A DNA stretch of 16,695 nucleotides from an uncultured Eubacteriales bacterium (GCA_902775835.1 CACYNZ010000029.1:1-16695), one strand, 5' to 3'. Positions 1-8,044 are shown, numbered from the stretch's first letter. Numbers and translations are program-made. The notes: generated from the letters alone by a model not told the origin.

Positions 1-639
1 TGGGCGATGCTGTTCCCCATTCTTCTTATCATTCTGATCCGCTTTGGAATCATGAGCCCCACGGAATCCGGAGCCTTTGCCTGCGCTTACGCTCTTCTGG
101 TCGGCATTGTGATCTACAGGGAACTCAACTGGAAAACCCTGATGGAGACCTTGCGCTCATCCGTGAAGGATATCACGGTGATTACCATCATTCTGGCGTT
201 CTCCGGCGTGTTCGGCTATGGTATTGTGTATGATGATATTACGGTGTCGATCGCAAACTCTCTGGTGCAGGTAACCAGCAACCCCTATCTGCTGCTTGGC
301 CTGGTGGTGATTTTCCTGCTGATCTGCGGTATGTTTATGGAGACCACGGTCATTGCGCTGATCCTGACGCCGATTCTGCTGCCTGTCATGCGCAGTGTGG
401 GTGTCAACGAGGTCGTGTTCGGCATGATTATGATGACGACGGTCACCTTTGGCGTCATGACTCCTCCGGTAGGTGTGGCACTGTACGCTACTTCTGATAT
501 TATGGGCTGCTCTATTCAGGATACCTTCCGGGACGGCTGGCCGTTCTATCTGGCTGTCGTTCTGGTTATTCTGTTTATGATCTTTTTCCCGAATGCGGTT
601 CTATGGCTGCCGAACCTTGTATACGGCAATGCAGCTTAA
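1..639 (+). CDS. TRAP transporter large permease, DctM family (C-terminal part, cut by window start)
   Basis: This is the membrane-embedded large subunit of a tripartite ATP-independent periplasmic (TRAP) transporter, which uses an ion gradient to import organic acids delivered by a solute-binding protein. The frame is open from base 1, so the N-terminal half lies outside. About 212 residues remain, against roughly 425 for the family. Visible family features are the 'SPTESGAFA' segment near the beginning (TPTEA-type motif), a long series of hydrophobic segments, 'GMFMETTVIALILTPILLPV' in the middle, and the 'GVMTPPVGVALY' signature near the end. Gene order points to uronate uptake: a GntR-type regulator follows, then what looks like the first codons of mannonate dehydratase. 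The family is certain. The hexuronate substrate is inferred from neighbours only. Confidence 0.93.
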   Translation, partial: WAMLFPILLIILIRFGIMSPTESGAFACAYALLVGIVIYRELNWKTLMETLRSSVKDITVITIILAFSGVFGYGIVYDDITVSIANSLVQVTSNPYLLLGLVVIFLLICGMFMETTVIALILTPILLPVMRSVGVNEVVFGMIMMTTVTFGVMTPPVGVALYATSDIMGCSIQDTFRDGWPFYLAVVLVILFMIFFPNAVLWLPNLVYGNAA

Positions 640-754
640 GCTTTTCGGACAGAAACCTGGCGCCAGGACGAAGTTGCTGCCGGCGGAATCTTTACACCGG
701 AACTGTCACTGCCTGAGCGGTTCGGAGCCATGGCGAACGATGGAGGCAATTGAA

Positions 755-1450
755 GTGAAACTATCTAATCCGCGTCTGCGTGAGACGGGCAAAAACTATG
801 CTCTCCGCGTACTGAAAGAGAATATCGTTGAGCTGGAACTGGTGCCGGGAAGTCAAATCAGTGAAAATGAATTATCCGCAGCGCTCAATCTTTCCAGAAC
901 GCCGATTCGTGAAGCCTTGTCCGAGCTGGAAGCCATTAAGCTGGTGGAAATCGTCCCGCAGAAAAAGACGTCGATTTCCCTGATTGACTATGACATGGTG
1001 GACGAAGCCAGATTCATGCGCTATGCGTTGGAGAACGCAGTGATCGGCATGGTCTGTGAAGAGCGAGGCGAGGAAGATCTGCTGCGTCTGGAGCAGAACC
1101 TTGAAATGCAGCGCCTCTTCTATCGCAGCGGCGCTCTGGCGGAGTTTAAGAAAAAAGACGATGAATTTCATCGCAGCTTCTTTGAAATCACGCGCAAGAT
1201 GGAGGTGTACCATCTGATGCAGAGGCTTCAGGTGCATTTCGACCGGGTGCGCAATCTCTCGCTGAGCGTTGTTCCGCACGAAGCCATTATTGAGGATCAT
1301 GAGAGGATTGTCAACTGTATAAGGAATCAGGATATTCCGCAGGCGAGAGCGCAGTTGAAAACGCACCTTGAACGATATCAGATTGATGCGGCGACAATTC
1401 AAACTGCCTATCCGCAGTATTTTAAACCAAATCCAACACAGGAGGGTTAA
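755..1450 (+). CDS. GntR-family transcriptional regulator, FadR/FCD subfamily
   Basis: This is a probable DNA-binding regulator of the adjacent uronate transport and catabolism genes. Residues ~1-75 form a winged helix-turn-helix with the characteristic 'GSQISENELSAALNLSRTPIREAL' pattern. The rest is an all-helical FCD effector domain with the usual metal/ligand positions: R and E in 'ARFMRYALENA', D and H in 'DDEFHRSFFE', H in 'EDHERIV' and H in 'LKTHLERY'. I chose GTG 755 as start because GGAGG (742-746) sits 8 bases before it. This gives 231 residues, normal for the subfamily. ATG 740 would add five residues (MEAIE) but lacks a ribosome-binding site. The gene begins 115 bases after the TRAP permease gene and ends 3 bases before the next ATG, whose ribosome-binding site overlaps this gene's last codons. 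FCD regulators beside TRAP and uxu genes usually respond to hexuronates (known of the group). The effector here is inferred. Confidence 0.92.
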   Translation: MKLSNPRLRETGKNYALRVLKENIVELELVPGSQISENELSAALNLSRTPIREALSELEAIKLVEIVPQKKTSISLIDYDMVDEARFMRYALENAVIGMVCEERGEEDLLRLEQNLEMQRLFYRSGALAEFKKKDDEFHRSFFEITRKMEVYHLMQRLQVHFDRVRNLSLSVVPHEAIIEDHERIVNCIRNQDIPQARAQLKTHLERYQIDAATIQTAYPQYFKPNPTQEG

Positions 1451-1453
1451 ACA

Positions 1454-2212
1454 ATGCCAATGCAAATGGGTTTTCGCTGGTACGGCGAAGGCAATGACAA
1501 GATCTACGGCGTGCTGAACTTCCAGCCTACCTCTATGTGGTGGCGTGTGCCCGCCAACTCCATGGGCGCCACCAACCCCCTGGTCGAGGACGAACTGAAG
1601 GCTTGGATGCGCGCAGCCGAGTTCTGCAAGAGCATGTCCGATGCCGGCATCCAGCCTCTGTATGAGGATATGGCCGGTGACTCCGGCGCTGACTATTCCG
1701 GCAACTTCCTGCAGGGCAAGTACGGCATGGTCTACAACGGCGACTGGATCATTGAAATGCTGAACACCGCCATCCGCAACGGCGATGGCAATGTGAACTA
1801 TGACATCGCGCCCCTGCCGCACTGGGAAGGCGAAAAGGCCGTGACCCCCGGTGCCGCCGGCATCTTGATGGTGGCTGAAGGCACCCAGCATGCGAAGGAA
1901 GCCTATGACTTCATCGCGTTCTGCACCGGTGCGGAAGCTTCCAAGACCTTCCTGTCCATGGATTATTTCCCGGCCTGGCAGGATGAGAACACGGTTGCCA
2001 CCTACTGCGAAGGCAAGACGGCACCCGAGCACATCGAGTTCGTCGTGAACCAGGACATCATTTCCCAGGTGCCCTGCGATCCGCTGTACAACCCCGCCAC
2101 CAACATTGTCAAGGAAGAAGTGTCCCTGTATCTGCTGGGTGAGCAGGATATTGAGACCACTGAGGCAAACTGCCTCGCCCGTATCAAGGACGAAGTGGTG
2201 GACGCTCAGTAA
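1454..2212 (+). pseudogene. Chimeric ORF: first ~15 codons of mannonate dehydratase (uxuA-like) joined in frame to the C-terminal part of a sugar ABC solute-binding protein
   Basis: The ORF has a strong ribosome-binding site (GGAGGG 1441-1446, 7 bases before ATG 1454), but its 252 residues do not form one protein. Residues 5-15, 'MGFRWYGEGND', resemble the N-terminus of UxuA (family form M-x-F-R-W-Y-G-x-x-N/D-D). From about residue 17, 'IYGVLNFQPTSMWWRVPANS', it is typical of family 1 extracellular sugar-binding proteins. Further such features are 'FLQGKYGMVYNGDWIIEMLN', 'IAPLPHWEGEKAVTPGAAGILMV' and a C-terminal helical lobe. Such proteins are about 400-450 residues, start with a lipoprotein signal and have an N-terminal lobe of ~170-190 residues. 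All of that is missing, so the product could not be exported or bind sugar normally. The switch lies near bases 1496-1504 (codons D-K-I). Downstream permeases confirm that an ABC operon was the source. It may be a genuine deletion fusion or an assembly chimera. The solute-binding identity is certain; the UxuA identity rests on a short stretch recognised from memory. Confidence 0.8.
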
Positions 2213-2228
2213 TCGCCATGGATACCAT

Positions 2229-2259
2229 GGGCCGCTCGCAATAACGGGCGGCCCTTTTT
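2229..2259 (+). terminator. Intrinsic terminator between solute-binding protein and permease genes
   Basis: A 9-bp stem (2229-2237 with 2246-2254, one G-T wobble) with an 8-base loop is followed by five T (2255-2259). It lies 16 bases after the solute-binding stop and 64 bases before the permease start. In sugar ABC operons such an element usually lets only part of transcription continue, so that binding protein is made in excess over membrane subunits. Confidence 0.85.
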
Positions 2260-2323
2260 GAAGAATGCTTCTGTCCTGCCCACCGGATTCAGGCAGAAAA
2301 TGCTAGATAAATGGAGAAGAGCA

Positions 2324-3232
2324 ATGACTACGAACATTCAGCCCAGGAAAAGAAGCTCAAACGCCTATACGCGCCTGCAGTCGCGCACTGCGGTGGCCTT
2401 TCTTCTCCCGAACCTTCTGGGATTCCTCCTCTTTGTGGTGTATCCCGTATTCCGTGCCCTGATCATCAGCATGACCAACTGGAACGGATTCAAGAAAATG
2501 GACTACGTGGGCTTCACCAATTATGTGAAGCTGTTTTCGGACTCCACGTTTACGATTTCGCTTCAGAATACTCTGTTCTACACCCTGGTGACGGTGCCCC
2601 TGTCCATCATGTTCGGCATTCTGATGGCGCTCCTGATGAACGTGAAGCTGCGCAGCATCAAGGTGTTCCGCACGATCTATTTTCTGCCCCAGATCACATC
2701 CATGGTGGCCATCGGTCTCGTGTGGTCCCTGATTCTGGCCAAGCAGGGCCCCATCAACCAGTTCCTGATGATGCTGGGCAACCAGAATCCGCCCAAATGG
2801 ATTTCCTCGTCCCAGTACGCGCTGGCGTCAGTGGAAATGGTGAGCATCTGGAGGTCCATGGGCTATAACGCCATCATATTGCTGGCCGGTCTCCAGGGCA
2901 TCAGCGCGGAGCTCTATGAAGCCGCCAAGCTTGACGGCGCCAATGGGTTCCAGTCTTTTCTGCATGTGACCATTCCCATGCTTTCGCCCACCATCTTCTT
3001 CTGTCTGGTCACGCAGATGATCAGCTCCTTCAAGGTCTTTGACATCATCATCGCCATGACCCAGGGCGGACCCGGCCGGGCCACTAACGTGCTGGCCTAT
3101 TTCGTCTATACCAAGTCCTTCATGGATTCCCGCTTCGGCTATGCAAGCGCGGCGGCCTTCATCATGTTCGCCATTATCATGGTGTTCACCGCCATTCAGT
3201 TCGTCGGCCAGAAGAAATGGGTCAATTACTGA
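2324..3232 (+). CDS. Sugar ABC transporter permease, MalF/UgpA type
   Basis: This is one of two inner-membrane subunits of a carbohydrate ABC importer. It has 302 residues from ATG 2324, which is preceded by GGAG (2313-2316) at 7 bases. An in-frame TTG further upstream has no ribosome-binding site and would place the terminator's T run inside the gene. After a basic cytoplasmic N-terminus come about six membrane segments, starting with 'TAVAFLLPNLLGFLLFVVYPVF'. The cytoplasmic EAA loop that docks the ATPase is clear: 'YEAAKLDGANGFQSFLHVTIPMLSP', with the conserved E-A-A, D-G-A and I-P. The C-terminal 'MTQGGPGRATNVLAYFVY' is also typical of the MalF/UgpA group. It pairs with the MalG-type gene 18 bases downstream. 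The ATPase is not in the window and, as often in Firmicutes, may be a shared MsmK-type protein encoded elsewhere. Confidence 0.95.
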   Translation: MTTNIQPRKRSSNAYTRLQSRTAVAFLLPNLLGFLLFVVYPVFRALIISMTNWNGFKKMDYVGFTNYVKLFSDSTFTISLQNTLFYTLVTVPLSIMFGILMALLMNVKLRSIKVFRTIYFLPQITSMVAIGLVWSLILAKQGPINQFLMMLGNQNPPKWISSSQYALASVEMVSIWRSMGYNAIILLAGLQGISAELYEAAKLDGANGFQSFLHVTIPMLSPTIFFCLVTQMISSFKVFDIIIAMTQGGPGRATNVLAYFVYTKSFMDSRFGYASAAAFIMFAIIMVFTAIQFVGQKKWVNY

Positions 3233-3250
3233 GAAAGGGGGAATGAGGCA

Positions 3251-4084
3251 ATGTCACAGTCGGTATCGCAGAAAGTCTTCAAGGTCGTCATTGTGGTGAT
3301 TCTCGTTGCCCTGGCACTGTTCATGCTCTTCCCCTTTGTCTGGATGGTGCTCGGTTCCTTCAAGCCGAAGGATGAACTCTTCGCCGTGCCTATGACCCTG
3401 TTCCCGACCCGCTGGATGGGCAGCAACTACAAGGACGTGTTCATCAAGATCCCGTTTGCGAAGTTCTACTGGAACACTGCCTTTGTGGCAGTCATGTCCA
3501 CCATCGGCCAGGTCATTACCTGTTCGCTGGCCGGCTACGCCTTTTCCAAGCTGCACTTCCGGGGCAGGGACGGACTGTTCCTTCTGTACCTGGGCACCAT
3601 GATGATTCCCTATCAGGTCACCATGATTCCCCAGTACGAGCTGGTCCGCAACCTGGGCCTGCTCAATACCCACTGGGCGCTGATTATCCTGCACTGGTTC
3701 TCGCCCTTCGGCGTGTTCCTGCTGCGCCAGTTCATGATCAGCATTCCCGACTCCCTGGTGGAATCCGCGCGCATTGAGGGCGCGGGCGAAATGCGCATCC
3801 TGACCAATATCATTCTGCCCCTGTCCAAGTCCGCGCTGGCCACGCTCATCACTCTCAAGTTCCTGGACTCCTGGAACGACTTCAACGCGCCCATGATCAT
3901 GCTCAGCGACAAGAACAAGTACACGCTGCAGCTGGGCCTGCGCATGTTCCAGCAGGAGTTCGGCGTGGAGTACACGCTGATCCTGGCCGGCACCACCATG
4001 TCCCTGATTCCCATTCTCATCATCTATATCTTCGCGCAGAACTATTTCATCGAAGGCATTGCCAATACCGGCATCAAGGGCTGA
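3251..4084 (+). CDS. Sugar ABC transporter permease, MalG/UgpE type
   Basis: This is the second membrane subunit of the same importer, 277 residues, within the usual 270-290 range. The N-terminal membrane segment 'VVIVVILVALALFMLFPFVWMVLGSFKP' is diagnostic of the MalG/UgpE branch. It is followed by 'YWNTAFVAVMSTIGQVITCSLAGYAFSKL', more membrane helices, and the EAA loop 'LVESARIEGAGEMRILTNIILPLSKSAL'. Here the middle A of EAA is S-A and D-G-A reads E-G-A, both common variants. The C-terminus 'YFIEGIANTGIKG' is the family's typical ending. It starts 18 bases after the first permease, with G-rich AAAGGGGG and GAGG sequences upstream of ATG, so the two are co-transcribed. Substrate cannot be read from sequence; the adjacent glycosidases suggest an oligosaccharide. 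Confidence 0.95.
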   Translation: MSQSVSQKVFKVVIVVILVALALFMLFPFVWMVLGSFKPKDELFAVPMTLFPTRWMGSNYKDVFIKIPFAKFYWNTAFVAVMSTIGQVITCSLAGYAFSKLHFRGRDGLFLLYLGTMMIPYQVTMIPQYELVRNLGLLNTHWALIILHWFSPFGVFLLRQFMISIPDSLVESARIEGAGEMRILTNIILPLSKSALATLITLKFLDSWNDFNAPMIMLSDKNKYTLQLGLRMFQQEFGVEYTLILAGTTMSLIPILIIYIFAQNYFIEGIANTGIKG

Positions 4085-4140
4085 TGACGAACCAAGGAAA
4101 GGAATGACGTGTTACGGACTTCGGAACCGAACGTGAGATA

Positions 4141-6417
4141 TTGCTCACGGAGAACTGGCTCTTTGCCCGCGGCACACTGAACGCACCGGCTGAAGCTTTT
4201 CAGCCGGTGCGTATTCCTCATGACTGGGCCATCGTGGATACCGCGCCGGAGTATGTGCCCATGGGGGAAAGCCAGGGCTTTTTCACGCGCCGGGGGATCG
4301 GCTGGTACAGAAATACATTTTCGTACCGGAAGATGCCCGGCATGCGCACTTTTCTGAACTTTGACGGGGTTATGGAAAACAGCACCGTATGGGTGAACGG
4401 AAATGAGGCCGGCGGCCATGGCTGGGGGTATACACCCTTCCGTCTGGACGTGACAGAGTATATGCAGAGCGGCGAGAACACCATCGAGGTGCGCTGCGAC
4501 TGCTCCGTGACGCCGCCGGACCGCTGGTACTCGGGCTGCGGCCTGTACCGTCCGGTGTCTCTGCTCACTGTGCCGGTTGTGCACCTGGATGACCGGAAGG
4601 TCGTTTTGTATACGGAGCTCTCGGAAGGCGCGGCCTGTCTGCAGATCCGCACAGGGATTGACGCGCCGGTGACGGCGCAGCTGTACCTGCGCGGCAGCCT
4701 GAAAGCTGAAGGCATGGGCAGGGAAGACCTGACGCTCTATGTCACGCGTCCGGAGCTCTGGTCCGCTGAAACGCCGGTACTGTATGACCTGGTGCTCTCG
4801 CTCGCGGACGGGAGCGACCGCATAGGCATGCGCGTGGGTCTGCGCGAGGTCAGCGTGAACCTGGACGGGATCCGGGTCAACGGGAAAAAGGTGTATCTGC
4901 GCGGTGTCTGCCTGCATCAGGACATACCCTGCGTCGGCATTGCCGCCACGCCGGACCTGTGGCGGCCGCGGCTTGAGCAGCTCAGGTCCATCGGTGTCAA
5001 CGCGCTGCGGTGCGCGCATCATGTGCACAGTGCCGCGTTCATGGACCTGTGCGATGAAATGGGCTTCTACGTCTATGAGGAGTTCACGGACAAATGGCAC
5101 AGCGGTTCCTACAACCGGTATTTCGACCAGTGGCAGAGCGACGTGGACGCCATGATGGACCGGGACCGGAACCGGCCCTCGGTGATCATCTGGGGCGCCG
5201 GCAATGAGGTGGAGAACCAGGCTCAGCCCTCCATGATGGAAACCCTGCGCATGCTCACGCAGTATATGCGCGCAAAGGATCCCTCGCGGCCGGTGAGCTA
5301 TGCCATGAACCCGCACTTCAAGCGCCCGTCGGGACGCGATGCCAGCCGGGTGAAGGACATCCAGAAGCTGGTGGACGAGGCGGATGAGTACGAGATCGAG
5401 GACCTGGACGAACGGGTTGCGTGCATCTGCCGGATTGCGGAGCATGTGGACATCATCTCCTGCAATTATCAGGAGCAGTGGTTTGAGGCCATTCACCGCG
5501 CGTGCCCTGACAAACCGATCCTGGCCACGGAGGTCTATCAGTTCTTCATGGGCCATGAAAAGAACATGCAGAACTTCACCATGGGCGACATTCCCGTGGC
5601 CTTCGGCGAAAAAACGCCGTACTGCCTGGGCAGCTTCATATGGGTCGGGTACGATTATCTTGGCGAATCCCACGGCTGGCCGGGCAAGGGCTCCACAAGC
5701 GGGATTTTCCGTTCCAACGGCGTGCCCCGCTTTGCCGCGCATATCCTCAGGAGTTTATGGAAAAAGGAACCGTATATCCATATCGGTGTGCTGGACTATT
5801 CGTTCCCGGATGAGATCATCAAGGAACACTGGGCAACGCCGCCCTATGAGGACGGATGGGACTTCCGGAATGTGGGAAGGCAGGTCTTTCCCTTCATGGC
5901 GGCTACGAACTGTGAGGAGATCACCGTGGAATACGGGGACCGGAAACTGTTCTTTGCCATGCCGAAGAATGGGCCCTCCGGGTACCTGACCGGGTTTGTG
6001 CCCTTTGTCCCTGGAACGCTGCGGGCCACCGGGTATATCGGCGGCAGAGCCGTGTGCACCCATGAGCTGCATACCCCGGGAAAGCCCGCGTGCCTGCGCT
6101 TTACGGACGCGCCTGTCAGTCTGCCGGCGGAAAGGAACAGACGGATTCTGCTCACGGTGCAGGCCGAGGACATGGAGGGCGTGCATGTGATCCGCGCGCT
6201 GGATGATGTGGCCTTTTCCGTGTCCGGGCCTGCGGAGATTGAGGCCGTGGACAACGGGGATTCCCTGTGCGGTCTGCCGTTTACCACCTGCCATGTGCCG
6301 CTGTTCCGCGGCCGGGCCAGCGTTTTGCTCCGGCTGAGCGGGGAGCCGGGTGCCATCCGGCTGCAGGCAGAAGCCGGGGGCGGATTCGGGGGCAGTGCGG
6401 AGATCCGTACAGAATAG
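4141..6417 (+). CDS. Glycoside hydrolase family 2 (beta-galactosidase-like), start codon uncertain
   Basis: This is a retaining exo-beta-glycosidase, probably acting in the cytoplasm on imported oligosaccharides; no signal peptide is seen. About 758 residues. An N-terminal jelly-roll sugar-binding domain (residues ~1-150) carries 'FDGVMENSTVWVNGNEAGGHGWGYTPFRLDVT'. An Ig-like domain follows (~160-240), then the TIM barrel (~245-560). The acid/base is E356 in 'IIWGAGNEVENQ' and the nucleophile is E464 in 'ILATEVYQFF'. 'YDYLGES' and 'SGIFRSNGVPRF' follow. A further beta domain after ~620 contains 'FVPFVPGTLRATGYIGG'. 'GYDYLGE' favours beta-galactosidase over beta-glucuronidase, but other specificities are possible. 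The start is odd. The well-placed ATG at 4104 is in another frame and stops at 4131-4133, and the family frame offers only TTG 4141 with a weak ribosome-binding site. Open codons E-R-E-I-L precede 4141 in frame, suggesting a one-base error or mutation near the start. Confidence 0.88.
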   Translation: MLTENWLFARGTLNAPAEAFQPVRIPHDWAIVDTAPEYVPMGESQGFFTRRGIGWYRNTFSYRKMPGMRTFLNFDGVMENSTVWVNGNEAGGHGWGYTPFRLDVTEYMQSGENTIEVRCDCSVTPPDRWYSGCGLYRPVSLLTVPVVHLDDRKVVLYTELSEGAACLQIRTGIDAPVTAQLYLRGSLKAEGMGREDLTLYVTRPELWSAETPVLYDLVLSLADGSDRIGMRVGLREVSVNLDGIRVNGKKVYLRGVCLHQDIPCVGIAATPDLWRPRLEQLRSIGVNALRCAHHVHSAAFMDLCDEMGFYVYEEFTDKWHSGSYNRYFDQWQSDVDAMMDRDRNRPSVIIWGAGNEVENQAQPSMMETLRMLTQYMRAKDPSRPVSYAMNPHFKRPSGRDASRVKDIQKLVDEADEYEIEDLDERVACICRIAEHVDIISCNYQEQWFEAIHRACPDKPILATEVYQFFMGHEKNMQNFTMGDIPVAFGEKTPYCLGSFIWVGYDYLGESHGWPGKGSTSGIFRSNGVPRFAAHILRSLWKKEPYIHIGVLDYSFPDEIIKEHWATPPYEDGWDFRNVGRQVFPFMAATNCEEITVEYGDRKLFFAMPKNGPSGYLTGFVPFVPGTLRATGYIGGRAVCTHELHTPGKPACLRFTDAPVSLPAERNRRILLTVQAEDMEGVHVIRALDDVAFSVSGPAEIEAVDNGDSLCGLPFTTCHVPLFRGRASVLLRLSGEPGAIRLQAEAGGGFGGSAEIRTE

Positions 6418-6435
6418 TCAGAAAACACCTGTGTG

Positions 6436-6472
6436 AAGGCTGACCGCGCCGGGAGGCGCGGCCAGCCTTTTT
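6436..6472 (+). terminator. Intrinsic terminator after the GH2 gene
   Basis: A 15-bp stem with one A-C mismatch (6436-6450 with 6455-6469) and a GGGA tetraloop runs into five T (6468-6472). It ends the permease-GH2 transcription unit and insulates the MFS promoter downstream. Confidence 0.9.
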
Positions 6473-6534
6473 GGGTGCCGCATGCCTGTATCCGGGCGCG
6501 CCTTTGCCTGTTTGTACATGCGGGATTTTTCTTC

Positions 6535-6563
6535 TTGACGATTGCAGGGCGGCAGACTATAAT
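6535..6563 (+). promoter_or_regulatory. Vegetative (sigma-A type) promoter of the MFS gene
   Basis: TTGACG (6535-6540) and a perfect TATAAT (6558-6563) are separated by 17 bases. Transcription would begin near 6570, giving a short leader of about 36 bases before ATG 6606. The -35 context TTCTTGACGAT is repeated exactly at the DUF308 gene promoter at 8120-8130. Confidence 0.88.
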
Positions 6564-6605
6564 GCCTGCAATTTCCCACTCCGCAGGATGAAAGGACGCG
6601 TATGC

Positions 6606-7985
6606 ATGCGGCTTCTTCTCAGACACTCCGGTCCGTCCTCCCTTTCCCTTCTCTACGATGAATTCCGGCTTTCCAAGGCGGTCCGGCGCAGCCTGAACCT
6701 GATCCTGCTTGCCAACCTCTTCGGCAATCTGCACGGCATCATCTGCGGCGGCGGCACCACGGCCATGGTGGGCCTGGCCAACGAACTGCACGCAGGCGAT
6801 CTCGCCTTCGGCCTGATCAACGGCATTCCCCAGGCGGCAGCGCTTCTGCAGATCCCGTTCTCCGTGCTGGTCAGCCGGACGCATGCCCGGAAAAGGTACA
6901 TGCTCACCTTCGGGCTGTTCTCCAGGGCGCTGTGGATCCTGTTCGGGCTGATTCCCCTGATCGTCCCGGCCAGTCCGGCGTGGCTGCCCCTGTGGACCAT
7001 GATCTTCCTTCTGGGCATTTCCTCCTGCTGCGGATCGGTCATTAATGTGTGCTGGCTGCCCTGGTTTTCGGACCTGGCGCCCATACGGCTGCGCGGACAG
7101 TGGTTTTCCGTGCGTGACATGCTGGTGGCCGGCGCCAACCTGGGCTTCGGGCTTCTGGTGGCATGGCTTCTGGATACGCTTCCGGTCTATAACCGGTATA
7201 TCGTGGTCTTTGCCATGGGCGGTGTGCTGGGCATGATGGACATGATCTGCTTCGGCTTCTGTACGGAACAGTTCAGTGACCCGCCGAGAAAGGAAAAGCT
7301 CGGCACGGTGCTCAGGCATATCCGGGACAACGGTCCCTTCTGCCGCCTGGTCATCATGTGGACGGCCTGGTGCTTTGCCTCAAACCTTTGCGGACCATAT
7401 CTGGGCCGCTATTCCATCAATGACATGGGTCTTTCCTTCATGCAGATGACGGTGTTCGGCACGGCGGCCTCCGCCATTGCCACCGTGCTGGTTATGCCCA
7501 GGTGGGGCCGTGAGCTGAACCATTACGGCAGCCGGAATGTGATGCAGATCGCCACTCTGGCCACCTCCGTCACCGACCTGTTCTATCTCTTCTCCACGCC
7601 GGGCAGCGTCTGGCCGGTGCTTCTGCGCAATTTCATCGGCGCGGCCTGCTGGAGCGGATGCAACCTGGCCGCCAACAATCTGCAGCTTTCCTTCTCGCCG
7701 GATGAGGGCCGGCCCTCCTATATCGCCGTATTTGCCTGCATCACGTCCCTTGTGGGCGTGGCCCTGGGCACACTGTGCGGCGGAACGCTTCTGGAAACCT
7801 GGGAAAGCTCCGGCTGGTTCACCGGCGGGCTGGACCGCCTGAAAGTGCTGGTGCTGCTCTCCGCCGGACTGCGCTTTGCGGTGACCTTCCTGCTGGTGCC
7901 GCGCCTGGACAGGGGGAGCGATGAGGAAAACGCAAAGCTTCCCGGTATCTTCCGTATCTTTTCCGGAAAGCGCGGCGGAAAGTGA
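6606..7985 (+). CDS. Major facilitator superfamily transporter
   Basis: This is a predicted multi-pass secondary transporter of 459 residues with about 12 membrane segments. The N-terminal half contains 'LNLILLANLFGNLHGIICGGGTTAMVGLANEL' and a basic loop 'SRTHARKRYML' in the position of the MFS loop between helices 2 and 3. A later 'WFSDLAPIRLRGQWFSVRD' resembles the charged loop between helices 4 and 5. A hydrophilic segment 'CTEQFSDPPRKEKLGTVLRHIRDNG' is the usual central loop between the two halves. I chose ATG 6606 because AAAGGA (6591-6596) stands 9 bases before it; ATG 6588 is in frame but lacks a ribosome-binding site. It is flanked by its own promoter and terminator, so it is a single-gene unit. 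The substrate is unknown; a sugar or sugar product is plausible beside glycosidases, but efflux of another compound cannot be excluded. Confidence 0.87.
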   Translation: MRLLLRHSGPSSLSLLYDEFRLSKAVRRSLNLILLANLFGNLHGIICGGGTTAMVGLANELHAGDLAFGLINGIPQAAALLQIPFSVLVSRTHARKRYMLTFGLFSRALWILFGLIPLIVPASPAWLPLWTMIFLLGISSCCGSVINVCWLPWFSDLAPIRLRGQWFSVRDMLVAGANLGFGLLVAWLLDTLPVYNRYIVVFAMGGVLGMMDMICFGFCTEQFSDPPRKEKLGTVLRHIRDNGPFCRLVIMWTAWCFASNLCGPYLGRYSINDMGLSFMQMTVFGTAASAIATVLVMPRWGRELNHYGSRNVMQIATLATSVTDLFYLFSTPGSVWPVLLRNFIGAACWSGCNLAANNLQLSFSPDEGRPSYIAVFACITSLVGVALGTLCGGTLLETWESSGWFTGGLDRLKVLVLLSAGLRFAVTFLLVPRLDRGSDEENAKLPGIFRIFSGKRGGK

Positions 7986-8005
7986 CCGATATCTGTCTTT
8001 TTCTC

Positions 8006-8033
8006 GAAGCGGCCTGATCGCCGCTTCTTTTTT
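8006..8033 (+). terminator. Intrinsic terminator after the MFS gene
   Basis: A perfect 8-bp stem (GAAGCGGC 8006-8013 with 8020-8027) with a 6-base loop is followed by six T (8028-8033). It lies 20 bases after the MFS stop codon. Confidence 0.92.
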
Positions 8034-8044
8034 CGTGCCTCCGG

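Noticed and set aside
656..667. 12-bp palindrome CCTGGCGCCAGG between TRAP and GntR genes
   Set aside because: Short, GC-rich, without T run or flanking symmetry. It could be chance or a weak regulator site, with no further support.
872..2032. Minus-strand open frame opposite the GntR regulator and binding-protein fragment
   Set aside because: No recognisable domain, and it runs through two well-supported plus-strand genes.
4042..5742. Long minus-strand open frame (~566 codons) opposite the GH2 gene
   Set aside because: A shadow of a GC-rich gene: Arg/His/Pro-rich product, no ribosome-binding site, and it overlaps clear GH2 catalytic motifs.
5844..7319. Minus-strand open frame spanning the GH2 end and MFS start
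   Set aside because: It crosses a strong terminator and promoter of the plus strand and encodes a Gln/Arg/Pro-rich sequence with no domain.
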